Source of the DNA: Bog-473 sp963788125
Lineage (GTDB): Bacteria; Actinomycetota; Acidimicrobiia; Acidimicrobiales; RAAP-2
NCBI GenBank assembly: GCA_963788125.1
Contig: CAWBFN010000002.1
Span: 1,674,001 to 1,738,000 of the forward strand
Direction: 5' to 3'
Length of the DNA stretch: 64,000 nucleotides
Positions 9,886 to 18,942 of the stretch are shown here, piece by piece. Under the pieces are notes generated by a model. That model was not told the origin of the DNA. It ran no database searches and saw nothing but the letters and a program-made list of their open reading frames with translations. Both the position numbers and the translations under genes were made by a program. The first letter of the stretch is position 1, and each line of letters opens with the position of its first letter.

Positions 9886-12471
9886 GCGCCGCGGTCCCGG
9901 GCCCCCGACCGCTGGGCTCGACCTATCGTCTGCAGCTGCAGGGCCTCGGCTTCGCCGCCGCGCCGGCGCTGGTCGACTACCTCGACGAGCTGGGCGTCGA
10001 GACCCTCTACGTCTCGCCGATACTCGCCGCCGCGCCGGGCAGCGCCCACGGCTACGACGTCGTCGATCCGGGCCGCCTCGATCCTGCGCTCGGCACGGCG
10101 GCCGGGTTCCGCGCCCTCCTCGACGGGCTGGCCCGCCACGGCATGCGGCTGCTCATCGACGTCGTGCCCAACCACATGGCGGCGCACCCGGCGAACACGT
10201 GGTGGTGGGATGTCCTGCGCCACGGTGAAGCGTCCGAGTTCGCCACGACATTCGACATCGACTGGTCGGCGCACTCCGGGCGGGTTCTGGTGCCCAGCCT
10301 GGCCGAACCGCGGCGCGACGTGCTGGGCCGGGGTGCGGCCACCGTGCGGACCCGCGCCGGGCAGCGCGAGGTCGTGCTGGACGGCCAGCCGTTCCCGCTC
10401 GATCCCGAGTCGGTGCCGGCCGGAACGGCGCGCGTCACCGGCTCGGATCTCGAGGAGCTGCTGGACCGGCAGCACTATCGGCCGGCCTACTGGCGCCTCG
10501 GTCGGGACGAAGGGAACTACCGGCGGTTCTTCGACGTCGACGGCCTGATCGGCGTGCGCGTGGAGGACCCGGACGTCTTCGGGGCGACGCACCGGTTCAT
10601 CCTCGAACTGGCCGAGGACGACCGGATCGCCGGGTTGCGTGTCGACCACGTGGACGGGCTGGCGGATCCCGGCGCCTACGTCGCACGGCTGCGTGCCGCG
10701 CTCGACCACCACACGGCGTCCCGGGCGGTGGTCGTGATCGAGAAGATCCTCGGCCCGGGGCGAGACGGTGCGGCGACGATGGCCGGTGGACGGCACGACC
10801 GGCTACGAGTTCGCCGACGTCGCCGGTGGGCTCCTGGTGGACCCCGCCGGGGCGGCCCGGATCGAACTGGTGGGAGCTCGCCTGGCCGGGGAACGCCGGA
10901 CCTTTGCCGAACTGGCGCGGGCATCGAAGCGCGAGGTGCTCACGCGCGCCTTCCGGTCGCCGCTCCGGCGCCTGTCCCGACTGGTGGTCGCCACCTTGGA
11001 CGTCGAGCTCCCCGGCCATGACCTCTCCGAGGCCGAGGTGGCCGAGGCGTTCATCGGCCTCACGGTGCACTTCGACGCCTACCGCACGTATATGGATGCC
11101 GGCCCCATCGACAGAGAGGACAGGTCACGGGTGCAGAGGGCGGCCCACGCCGCCGCTCTGGAGCTGCATCATGAGGGTCGGCGGGCGCTGGAGGTCATCG
11201 TCGGGGGCCTGCTGCGCGCCCGCTCCGGTGGCGGGGGCACGGTGGCGTCGGATCCCTGGCTGCAGGTCGCCCGGCGCTGGCAGCAGCTGTCGGGGGCCGT
11301 GGCGGCCAAGGGCGTGGAGGACACCGCCACCTACCGCTTCACCGGGCTCCTCGGTCACGCCGAGGTCGGTGGCGATGCCGAGCACGTCGCCATCGACCCC
11401 GCCGGCTTCTACGCGCGCACCGGGTGGCGGGGACGGCGGTACCGGTCGTCGCTCAACGCCACCTCGACGCACGACTCAAAACGAAGTGAAGATGTGCGGG
11501 CCCGCCTCTACACCCTCTCCGAGGTTTCCGAGCTCTGGAACGGGCTGGTCGAGCGCTGGCATCGCCGGCACGCCCGGGCCATCGCCGCGGCGGGGGGGCC
11601 GGACGGGCACGACGAGCTGGTGGCCTATCAGACCTTGGCTTCCATGTGGCCGGTCGGGCACGCCGCGATGTCGCCGGCCGAATGCCGGCGCGTGCAGGAC
11701 TACATGGTCAAGGCGGCGCGGGAGGCCAAACGGCACTCGCTGTGGACCGATCCCGACGAGCGCTACGAGCGTGCGCTCCGCACCTTCATCCATCGGCTCT
11801 CCCGGGCGCCCGACGACAGGTTCGGGTCCGAGATGGAGCGGTTCGTGGGTCGCATCGGACCGGCCGCGGCCACCAACTCCCTCGCGCTCTGTGTGCTCAA
11901 AGCGATCTGCCCGGGCGTGCCGGACCTCTACCAGGGCTCCGAGCTCTGGGAGTTCTCCCTGACCGATCCGGACAATCGCCGCCCGGTCGACTTCGGGCTG
12001 CGGCGCGAGCTGCTGACCGGCCTGCCGCCCGGCGACGCGCCCCCCGCCGAACGAGCGGCGGGGGCCGGCGCCCTCCTCTCCGGCTGGGTGGACGGGCGCA
12101 TAAAGCTGTACATCCTGCGCACGCTCCTGGCCCTGCGCCGGGCGCATCCGTCGCTCTTCGACCGCGGCTCGTATCACCTCTTGCAGCCCGAGGGGCCACT
12201 GGGGGACCACGTGGTCGCGGTAGCCCGCCGGTTCCGAGGTCACTGGGTGGTGGCGCTGGTACCCCGCCTCATAATCGGGGAGGCCGGCTACGGGCGGTTT
12301 CCCACCGGGCTCCGCTTATGGGCCGGCACCGGCGTGGGGCTGCCGGAGGGGTCTCCCGGGCGGTTCACCGACGCCCTGACCGGGGCGAGCGTCGGCGCCC
12401 GTGGCGGCGCGATCGAGGTGGGGCGGGCGCTGAAGATCCTGCCGGTCTCGGTCCTCTCCGGCACGGCGTGA
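9882..12471 (+). CDS. treY: Malto-oligosyltrehalose synthase, split by one frameshift
   Basis: GH13 intramolecular transglucosylase that converts the reducing end of maltodextrin to a trehalosyl end, acting before TreZ. The start is GTG 9882 in a GTGA overlap with glgX (STYRLQLQGLGF is the typical N-terminus). The first frame carries DVVPNHMAAHPANTWWWD, AGLRVDHVDGLADP and VVIEKILGPG, then loses sense at a G run (10757-10760). The expected continuation WPVDGTTGYEFADVAGG lies in the other frame, which is open from 10768 to 12471 and carries the STHDSKRSEDVRARL motif. Removing one G restores a single protein of 862 residues. As written, the 5' frame would run on out of frame to 11021. The gene is either inactivated by the frameshift or affected by a homopolymer error. 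Confidence 0.88.
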
Positions 12472-12542
12472 CGGCGCCACGGCGGTCGCCTCGGGCGGCA
12501 GCGCGGGAACATCCCCACCCGGTGCGGCGTTAAGTTTTGTTT

Positions 12543-14071
12543 ATGGATGATGCTCCCGGAGCCGGGACGGTCGCGCCGCTGACGCCCACAGGCCGCCGGG
12601 TGCCCGACTGGGTGATCCTGACCATCGCCTGCGTGGCGCAGTTCATGGTCGTGCTCGATGTGTCCATCGTCAACGTCGCCCTCCCCTCCATCGGCCGGGA
12701 CCTCCACTACAGCTCGACCGGGCTGCAGTGGGTGGTCAACGCCTACGTGCTCACCTTCGGCGGGTTCCTGTTGCTGGGCGGGCGGGCCGCCGACCTCTAC
12801 GGGCGCCGCCGCGTCTACCTGTTCGGTCTCGGGCTGTTCACCCTGGCCAGCCTGGTCGGGGGCTTCTCCCAGAACTCCACCTGGCTCACCACCGCCCGGG
12901 CCGTCCAGGGCATCGGCGGTGCGTTCTTGTCGCCCGCCACCCTGACCATCATCGTGACCACGTTCACCGGCGTCCGGTTGGCCAAGGCGCTCGGCATCTG
13001 GAGCGCGGTGGCCGGCGCGGGCGGTGCCTGCGGCGCCATCCTCGGCGGCGTCCTCACCGCCGAGCTCTCCTGGCGCTGGGTCCTGTTCGTCAACGTGCCC
13101 ATCGGTGCCGTCGCCATGGCGGGGGCACTGATGTTCCTGACCGAGGCCAAGAGGCAGGAGCGGGGCGAGGCCGCCCCCCGGCTCGATGTCGGCGGGGCCG
13201 TCACGGTGACCGCCGGCCTCGGGGCCCTCATCTTCGCCATCGTCGGGACGGACACCCACGGGTGGACCTCGACCTACACGCTGGCCATCCTGGGCGTGGC
13301 CGCCGTCCTCCTGGCCGTGTTCACCTTCATCCAGCTCAAGGTGGCCCGCACCCCGCTGGTCCCCTTCCGGCTCTTCCGGTCGCGCTCGCTCAGCGGTGCC
13401 AACATCGTGATGTTCCTGGTGGGGGCGGGCTTCTTCTCCATGTGGTACTTCCTGTCGCTCTACATGCAGAACGTCCTCGGCTACGGCCCGCTCAAGACCG
13501 GGCTGGCCTTCTTGCCCATGGCCTTCGGCATCATCATCGGCGCGCAGATCAGCGCGCGCCTGCTGCCCAAGTTCGGCGTCCGTTTCTTCCTCCTGGTGGG
13601 GACCGCCCTCATCACCGTCGGCTTCGCCTGGCTCTCGGGCATCGGGGCCGACAGCAACTACTGGGCCCACGTCTTCGGCCCGGGCACCCTCGTCGCCTTC
13701 GCGGTCGGTGTGCTGTTCGTCCCGCTCGCCTCCGCCGCCACGGCCGAGGTGCACTTCAGCGAGGCGGGTCTGGCCTCGGGCGTCCTCAACACGGCGCGGC
13801 AGGTGGGGGGCTGCCTCGGTCTGGCGGTGCTGGCCACCATCGCCATCGACCACACCCACTCGGCGCTGATCGCCGGCCACGGGCCGGCGGCGGCCCTGGC
13901 GGCGGGCTACGCCCGGGCCTTCGTGGTGGGCGCCTTCCTCGGTGCCCTCGGGTTCCTGGCCTCGTTCATCGTCCCCCTCTCGCGCCGAAGGAACCCGCGC
14001 CGGCCGAGGCGCAGGAGAGCCTCGAGCCGTCGCCTCAGGCGGACGCCGGCATCATGCCGGAACTGGCCTGA
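12543..14071 (+). CDS. DHA2-family MFS drug exporter, frameshift near 3' end
   Basis: A major facilitator with about 14 predicted membrane segments, of the EmrB/QacA (DHA2) type, expected to export small molecules by proton antiport. Motifs: LDVSIVNVALPSIGRDLHYS in TM1, GGRAADLYGRRRVYLFG (motif A) and a Pro/Gly-rich TM5. ATG 12543 is preferred over the TTG two codons upstream. The open frame continues to 14192 as Arg-rich nonsense that overlaps the next gene by 118 bases. A missing base near 13987 would instead give the acidic tail KEPAPAEAQESLEPSPQ and a stop at 14069-14071, four bases before the next start. The AT-rich TTAAGTTTTGTTT just upstream may belong to its promoter. Confidence 0.87.
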
Positions 14072-14074
14072 TCG

Positions 14075-14887
14075 GTGCCGGCCGCCCCGCCCGACGCCGG
14101 TGATGGCGCAGGGGTGCGTCCCGGACCGTCCTCTCAGACCGCCGCCCTGGTGGCGCGGTTGGACGACGTGTCGGAGTGGGATCTGGAGGTGACCGGCTCC
14201 ACGGTGATCACACCCTCCATGCGCCGTATCCGCTGCACCGCCCCCGGGCTGGCGGACCTGTCGTACCTGCCCGGCCAGGACCTGATGCTCTCGGTGCCCG
14301 CGACCGGCGGCGCGACGTACCGTCGCCGCTACACCATCCGGTCGTTCGAGCCGGAGGTGCCGGCCGTCGACCTGGACATGGTCCTGCACGGCGACGGTCC
14401 CGGCGCGCACTGGGCGGCAACGGTGCAGCCGGGAGCGCACATCGAGGCCATCGGGCCCCGGGGCAAGGTGACCGTCGACCCCAGCGCCGACTGGCACCTC
14501 TTCGCCGGCGACGACTCTGCCCTGCCGGCCAGCCTCGCCATGGCCGAGTCCCTCGACGGACCGGATCGGGCGCTGGTGGTCCTGGAGGTCGACGGCGTGG
14601 ACGACCAGCAGCCGGCTCACGCGCCCGGGGGCTGGGAGGTTCCCGTGCAGTGGCTCCACCGGGGAGCTGCCGACCCGGCGTCGGGGGCGAACCTGGTCGC
14701 CGCGCTCGGAGCGCTGGCGCTCCCCGCCGGCCACGGCCATGCCTATCTGGCCGGCGAGCTCGGCGTGGTGGCCGCCATGCGGGCGGCGCTCCTGGCGCGT
14801 GGCCTCGAGACCGGGCAGATCTCGGCCAAGCCCTACTGGCGGCAGGGCCGGGCCAACGCCCCGCACGGGGAGCCCGAGCGCACCTAG
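14075..14887 (+). CDS. Siderophore-interacting FAD protein (ViuB-like)
   Basis: This 270-residue cytoplasmic flavoprotein belongs to the siderophore-interacting family, which reduces ferric siderophores and releases iron using NAD(P)H. The N-terminal ferredoxin-reductase-like barrel shows the FAD-binding YRRRYTIRSFEP motif (~residues 74-85), followed by the family's HGDGPGAHWAATVQPGA segment. The C-terminal SIP domain includes HLFAGDDSALPA and HAYLAGELGVVAAMR and ends in PYWRQGRANAPHG, a typical tail. The GTG start lies 3 bases after the repaired stop of the MFS gene, suggesting co-transcription; the exporter could then carry a metallophore, but that is inference. Confidence 0.85.
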   Translation: MPAAPPDAGDGAGVRPGPSSQTAALVARLDDVSEWDLEVTGSTVITPSMRRIRCTAPGLADLSYLPGQDLMLSVPATGGATYRRRYTIRSFEPEVPAVDLDMVLHGDGPGAHWAATVQPGAHIEAIGPRGKVTVDPSADWHLFAGDDSALPASLAMAESLDGPDRALVVLEVDGVDDQQPAHAPGGWEVPVQWLHRGAADPASGANLVAALGALALPAGHGHAYLAGELGVVAAMRAALLARGLETGQISAKPYWRQGRANAPHGEPERT

Positions 14888-15103
14888 CGTCAGCGACCCG
14901 CCGCCTGCCTGCCCGCCCGCCGCCCGCCATCCCCCCGCCGCCTGCCCCGCCGCCCGCCACTCCCGCCTGCCTCCTGCTAATTTGCCTGGCCAAATTGCCG
15001 GGCCCATGGCGATACCGATAGACCAAGGGGTCCACACGGGGATCGAGCGGGGGGCAAGGGGAGAGATGGAGCGCAGACCTGTGACGCGAGGGGCCGGCCG
15101 GAC
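14888..15103. other. C-rich intergenic spacer with small palindrome
   Basis: This 216-base gap begins with ~90 bases of C-rich near-repeats (CCTGCC/CGCCCGCC units) that are low complexity on the plus strand. An inverted repeat follows, AATTTG (14979-14984) and CAAATT (14991-14996) around a 6-base spacer. It is the only AT-rich patch here and could be an operator or promoter element for the acyl-CoA ligase. I see no gene in it. Confidence 0.4.
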
Positions 15104-16597
15104 ATGCACCTGAGCTCGCTGCTCGAGATAGCGGCCGAGGCGCTCGGCGACCGGGTCGCCGTGGCGGCGTGCGACGACGGCGATCTCACCTACGAGGGCC
15201 TGTTGGCCCGTGTCGAAGCGGTGAGCCGCAACCTGATCGGTCGTGGCGTGGAACGACTGGTGGCCGTCGATGTGAACTCGGAGGCCGTTCCCATCGGCCT
15301 CTTCGGTGCCGCCAAGGCGGGCATCCCCTACGTCCCGGTGAACTACCGGCTGGCCGACGCCCAGCTGGCGGCCGTCCTCGAGCGCGCCGCCCCGGGCCTG
15401 GCCGTGGTCGAGCCCTCGGTGCCGCCCCGGCTCGGCGATGGCGTCGCCGGCCTGGCCCTGCTGGACCGATCGGAGTTCTTGGCCATCGACGGTCCCGAGC
15501 CCACGTCCAGCCCGAGCACCGACTCGGAGGACCCCGCCGTGCTGCTGTTCACCAGCGGCACGACAGGGGAGCCCAAGGCGGCCGTGCTGCGCCACCGGCA
15601 CCTGACGAGCTACGTGCTCGAGACGGTCGAGTTCATGGGGGCGGAGCCCACGGATGCGGCGCTGGTGAGCGTGCCGCCGTACCACATTGCCGGCATCGCG
15701 GCGGTGCTGACCTCGGTGTGGTCGGGCCGTCGCCTGGTCTATCTGCCCCAGTTCTCCGCCGAGAGCTGGGTGGACACCGCCGCGGTACAGGCGGTGACCC
15801 ACGCCATGGTCGTCCCCACCATGCTCGGCCGCATCCTCGAGGTGCTCGAGGAGCGCAAGGAAACGCTCCCGGCTCTCCGCCACCTCTCCTACGGGGGCGG
15901 GCGCATGCCGATCGCCCTCGTGGAGCGGGCACTCGAGTACCTGCCCCACGTCGGGTTGGTCAACGCCTACGGGCTGACCGAGACGAGCTCCACCATCGCC
16001 GTCCTCGGGCCCGAGGACCACCGCGAGGCGGTCGGCTCGGCCGACCCCGACGTGCGGGCCAGGTTGGGCTCGGTCGGTCGGCCCCTCCCGATCCTGGAGG
16101 TCGAGATCCGGGACCCCTCGGGTGTGCCGGTCGCCCCGGGTACCCACGGTGAAGTCTGGGTGCGAGGGGACCAGGTCTCGGGCGAGTACCTCGGGCGCGC
16201 CGCGTCGCTGTCCGCCGACGGCTGGCTGGCCACCAACGACGGCGGCTGGATCGACTCGGACGGCTATTTGTTTGTCGAGGGGCGCCTCGACGACGTGATC
16301 GTCCGGGGCGGCGAGAACCTCTCGCCCGGCGAGATCGAAGAAGTGCTGCTGCAGCACTCGTCGGTGGCCGACGCCGCCGTGATCGGCGTCCCCGACGACC
16401 AGTGGGGCGAGGCGGTCGCGGCGGTCGTGGTGCTGGTCGAGGGTCAGGTCGCCGACCAGGACGAGCTGCGGTCCTGGGTGGCCGAGCGCCTGCGGTCCAC
16501 CCGGGCACCCCAGCGCATTGAGTTCCGGGCCGAGCTCCCCTACAGCGAGACCGGGAAGCTGATGCGGCGGATCCTCAAGGCCGAGTTGAGGGAGTGA
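15104..16597 (+). CDS. Acyl-CoA synthetase (AMP-forming ligase family)
   Basis: A 497-residue adenylate-forming enzyme that activates a carboxylic acid as acyl-AMP and transfers it to CoA. Motifs: the P-loop FTSGTTGEPKAAVLRH (~residue 149), NAYGLTETSSTI (A5, ~287), the A8 hinge GRLDDVIVRGGENLSPGEIEE (~393-413) and YSETGKLMRR with the catalytic A10 lysine near the C-terminus. The substrate cannot be read from sequence; neighbouring enoyl-CoA hydratase and CoA-transferase genes suggest a fatty or aromatic acid. ATG 15104 gives the normal N-terminus. The 3' end overlaps the convergent hydratase gene by 23 bases. Confidence 0.88.
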   Translation: MHLSSLLEIAAEALGDRVAVAACDDGDLTYEGLLARVEAVSRNLIGRGVERLVAVDVNSEAVPIGLFGAAKAGIPYVPVNYRLADAQLAAVLERAAPGLAVVEPSVPPRLGDGVAGLALLDRSEFLAIDGPEPTSSPSTDSEDPAVLLFTSGTTGEPKAAVLRHRHLTSYVLETVEFMGAEPTDAALVSVPPYHIAGIAAVLTSVWSGRRLVYLPQFSAESWVDTAAVQAVTHAMVVPTMLGRILEVLEERKETLPALRHLSYGGGRMPIALVERALEYLPHVGLVNAYGLTETSSTIAVLGPEDHREAVGSADPDVRARLGSVGRPLPILEVEIRDPSGVPVAPGTHGEVWVRGDQVSGEYLGRAASLSADGWLATNDGGWIDSDGYLFVEGRLDDVIVRGGENLSPGEIEEVLLQHSSVADAAVIGVPDDQWGEAVAAVVVLVEGQVADQDELRSWVAERLRSTRAPQRIEFRAELPYSETGKLMRRILKAELRE

Positions 16598-17525
16598 TCT
16601 GACCGACGGCCGCACCGACCTGGTCGAAGTCGTCGGTGACCGCATCGACCAGGCCCCACCGCAGCGCGGTGGCGGCGTCGATCGAGGTACCGCACAGGGC
16701 GAGCAGGGCCATCCGGTGACGCCCGATTCGCCGGGTGACGCTCGCCGTGCCGCCCGCACCGGGTATGAGTCCCAGGCTGACCTCCGGGAGCGCCGCCGTG
16801 AAGTCGGCACGGGCAACCACCCGAGCGGCGAACGCCGCCAGCTCCACCCCCGAGCCGGCGCAGGGGCCGTGCACATGGGCCACGAGCCGGGGCCCCAGGG
16901 CAGAGATGGCCCGCCCGATGCTCGCGGTCAGGCGCACCAGGTGTGCCGCGGCCGGATCGGTGAAACTGCCGAACTCGTCGAGGTCGCCGCCGCTGCAGAA
17001 GCTCGGGCCTTCACCGCGCAGGACGACGTCGGTGACGGAGGCGTCCGCCGCGGCGAGGGTCAGTCCCTCGAGGAGGCCGTCGCGCAGGGCCCGGTCCAGC
17101 GCGTTGCGGACGTGGGGCCGGTTGAGCACGAGGTCGAGGCGGGTGCCGGCGCGCTCCATCTGCACCGCCGGTCCCTCGTCGCGCCGACGCGGCCGAGCGG
17201 GGTGTGCGGCCCGCCAGGTCGTGAACTCCGCCCCGGACTGCAGCACGGAGTAGGCGGCGGACTCCGCCACCAGAGCACGGCCCAGGGACGACGGCGCCTG
17301 CCGGAGGCACAGGACGAGCGACGTGGCGGCCACCGGGTTGCGCTCGACCACGGCGACGATGTCGTCGACCGACGCCACGCCCGCCTCGGCCGTCACGTCG
17401 GCCAAGAGCGGAACCTCGTCGGCCGACCGGTCCACGGCGATCACGATGCACGGCAGTGACGCCAGCCGCTCCGTGACGGCGGGGTCGGCGGTCCCGGTCC
17501 CGCCGTCCGACGACGTGAGCACCAC
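16575..17525 (-). CDS. Enoyl-CoA hydratase/isomerase family protein
   Basis: A crotonase-fold protein of 316 residues. The C-terminal ~190 residues are the recognisable domain: NRPHVRNALDRALRDGL, LRGEGPSFCSGGDLDEFG (first oxyanion-hole strand), HVHGPCAGSGVELAAFAARV and LGLIPGAGGTASVTRRIG (second oxyanion strand and catalytic region). The N-terminal ~110 residues are unusual; they look like a degenerate extra crotonase-like half (IVIAVDRSADEVPLLADVTAEA). The frame stays open another ~33 codons upstream of GTG 17525 with protein-like sequence but no standard start codon, so the true start is uncertain. It is convergent with the acyl-CoA ligase and divergent from the CoA-transferase. Confidence 0.8.
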   Translation of the reverse strand: MVLTSSDGGTGTADPAVTERLASLPCIVIAVDRSADEVPLLADVTAEAGVASVDDIVAVVERNPVAATSLVLCLRQAPSSLGRALVAESAAYSVLQSGAEFTTWRAAHPARPRRRDEGPAVQMERAGTRLDLVLNRPHVRNALDRALRDGLLEGLTLAAADASVTDVVLRGEGPSFCSGGDLDEFGSFTDPAAAHLVRLTASIGRAISALGPRLVAHVHGPCAGSGVELAAFAARVVARADFTAALPEVSLGLIPGAGGTASVTRRIGRHRMALLALCGTSIDAATALRWGLVDAVTDDFDQVGAAVGQITPSTRP

Positions 17526-17627
17526 GAGCCCGTCGGGATCCGTCAGCAGCTCGGGGGCGAACGGTGAGCACGCCAGCGCCGCCAGCTCGCTGTCGGTGGT
17601 GCGGAGAGTGCGGATGCGACGACGTTA

Positions 17628-18893
17628 GTGGAGACCGATGCGCCGCCCGCCTCCGACCGGTGGCAGGATCGAGCGGTGGACCGACGGGGAGCAGCATGGG
17701 CAGCGAGCGGCGCGATGGCGCTCACCGGGTCGGCCGACGGACCACCGCTGGCCGCACCGTGCGCCCTCATCGACCTCGTCGACCACGCCGCCGAGGTCCT
17801 CGGCCGCCACGGCGCCGGGGCGAGGCGCGTCGACGGTCTCGCCCTGCTCGGGGAGCGCGCCGCCCTGGCCCATCTGACGCGCCGGGGCGCCGTCAGCTGT
17901 GGGGGCGGCGCCCGCCTGGTGCCCACCGCGGACGGCTGGCTCGCCGTGTCCCTGTCCCGACCCGAGGACGTCGCCGCGCTCCCCGCCTGGTTGGGCCGGG
18001 ACGTGCCCGCCCAGGACCCGTGGCCGTCGGTGGCCGATGCCGCCGCCGGCGTGGCGTCCTCGATCCTCGACGAGCGGGCGGCACTGCTCGGGCTGCCCAT
18101 CGCCGCTCTGGGCTCGGTGGCCCCGCCCGCCGCCGGCGTGTTCGACCTCCCGGTCGAGGCGGTGCGCCTGGACGGGCGGGGCGCTGCGCCACTCCCCATT
18201 GCCGGAGCGCTGGTGGTCGACCTCTCCGCGCTCTGGGCCGGGCCGCTGTGCGGCCAGCTCCTCGCCGCGGCGGGCGCACGGGTGATAAAGGTCGAGTCGA
18301 CCGGGCGGCCCGACGGCGCCCGACGGGGGCCCGCAGCCTTCTTCGATCTGCTCAACGGCGCGAAACGGTCCGTTGCCCTGGACCTGGCGTCCGCCCCGGG
18401 CCGGCGTCAGCTGCGCGCCGTGGTGGGCGCGGCGGATGTGGTGATCGAGAGTGCACGCCCCCGGGCACTCCAACAGATGGGGATCGATGCGCTCGAGGTG
18501 CTCCGAGCACCCCGCGGCCCGCGGGTGTGGGCGTCGATCACCAGCCACGGCAGGGGTCCGGGACGGTGCCAGCGCGTGGGGTTCGGCGACGTGGCGGCGG
18601 TGGCCGGCGGCCTGGTGGCCGGCGACGAGGCGGCCCCCTGTTTCCTGGCCGACGCGGTGGCCGATCCTCTCGCCGGCATGGTCACCGCCGCCGCCGTGCT
18701 CGAAGCGCTCTCCGCCGGCGGCCGCTGGCTGATCGACGCCGCCATGGCGCCGATGGCCGCCGGCGCGGCCGGGCCGCCGCTCGTCGAGGTGCGCGGCCAA
18801 CGGGCTCGGCCGCCGCGGGCCCGGCCGGTCGACCGCCGGGCTCCCGCCCTGGGGTCCGACACGGCGTCGGTGCTGGCCGAGCTGCTCTCGTGA
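17628..18893 (+). CDS. CaiB/BaiF family III CoA-transferase
   Basis: A 421-residue protein of the formyl-CoA/carnitine CoA-transferase family, which moves CoA between carboxylic acids through an aspartyl-CoA thioester. The diagnostic region is in the second half: VVDLSALWAGPLCGQLLAAAGARVIKVE, then LLNGAKRSVALDLASAPGR. The first ~190 residues resemble a shuffled or degenerate partner domain, so the layout is atypical and the exact substrate is unknown. The GTG start lies ~100 bases from the divergent hydratase start, leaving a short shared promoter region. A short direct repeat (TGAGCACCAGCCTG at 18892 and 18919) separates it from the next gene. Confidence 0.78.
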   Translation: METDAPPASDRWQDRAVDRRGAAWAASGAMALTGSADGPPLAAPCALIDLVDHAAEVLGRHGAGARRVDGLALLGERAALAHLTRRGAVSCGGGARLVPTADGWLAVSLSRPEDVAALPAWLGRDVPAQDPWPSVADAAAGVASSILDERAALLGLPIAALGSVAPPAAGVFDLPVEAVRLDGRGAAPLPIAGALVVDLSALWAGPLCGQLLAAAGARVIKVESTGRPDGARRGPAAFFDLLNGAKRSVALDLASAPGRRQLRAVVGAADVVIESARPRALQQMGIDALEVLRAPRGPRVWASITSHGRGPGRCQRVGFGDVAAVAGGLVAGDEAAPCFLADAVADPLAGMVTAAAVLEALSAGGRWLIDAAMAPMAAGAAGPPLVEVRGQRARPPRARPVDRRAPALGSDTASVLAELLS

Positions 18894-18942
18894 GCACCAG
18901 CCTGAGTGCTGTGCTGATGAGCACCAGCCTGGGGCTGCGCCC

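Noticed and set aside
13907..16876. A 989-codon minus-strand frame opposite the MFS, flavoprotein and acyl-CoA ligase genes
   Set aside because: It spans three well-supported plus-strand genes and gives an Arg/Gly/His-rich nonsense product.
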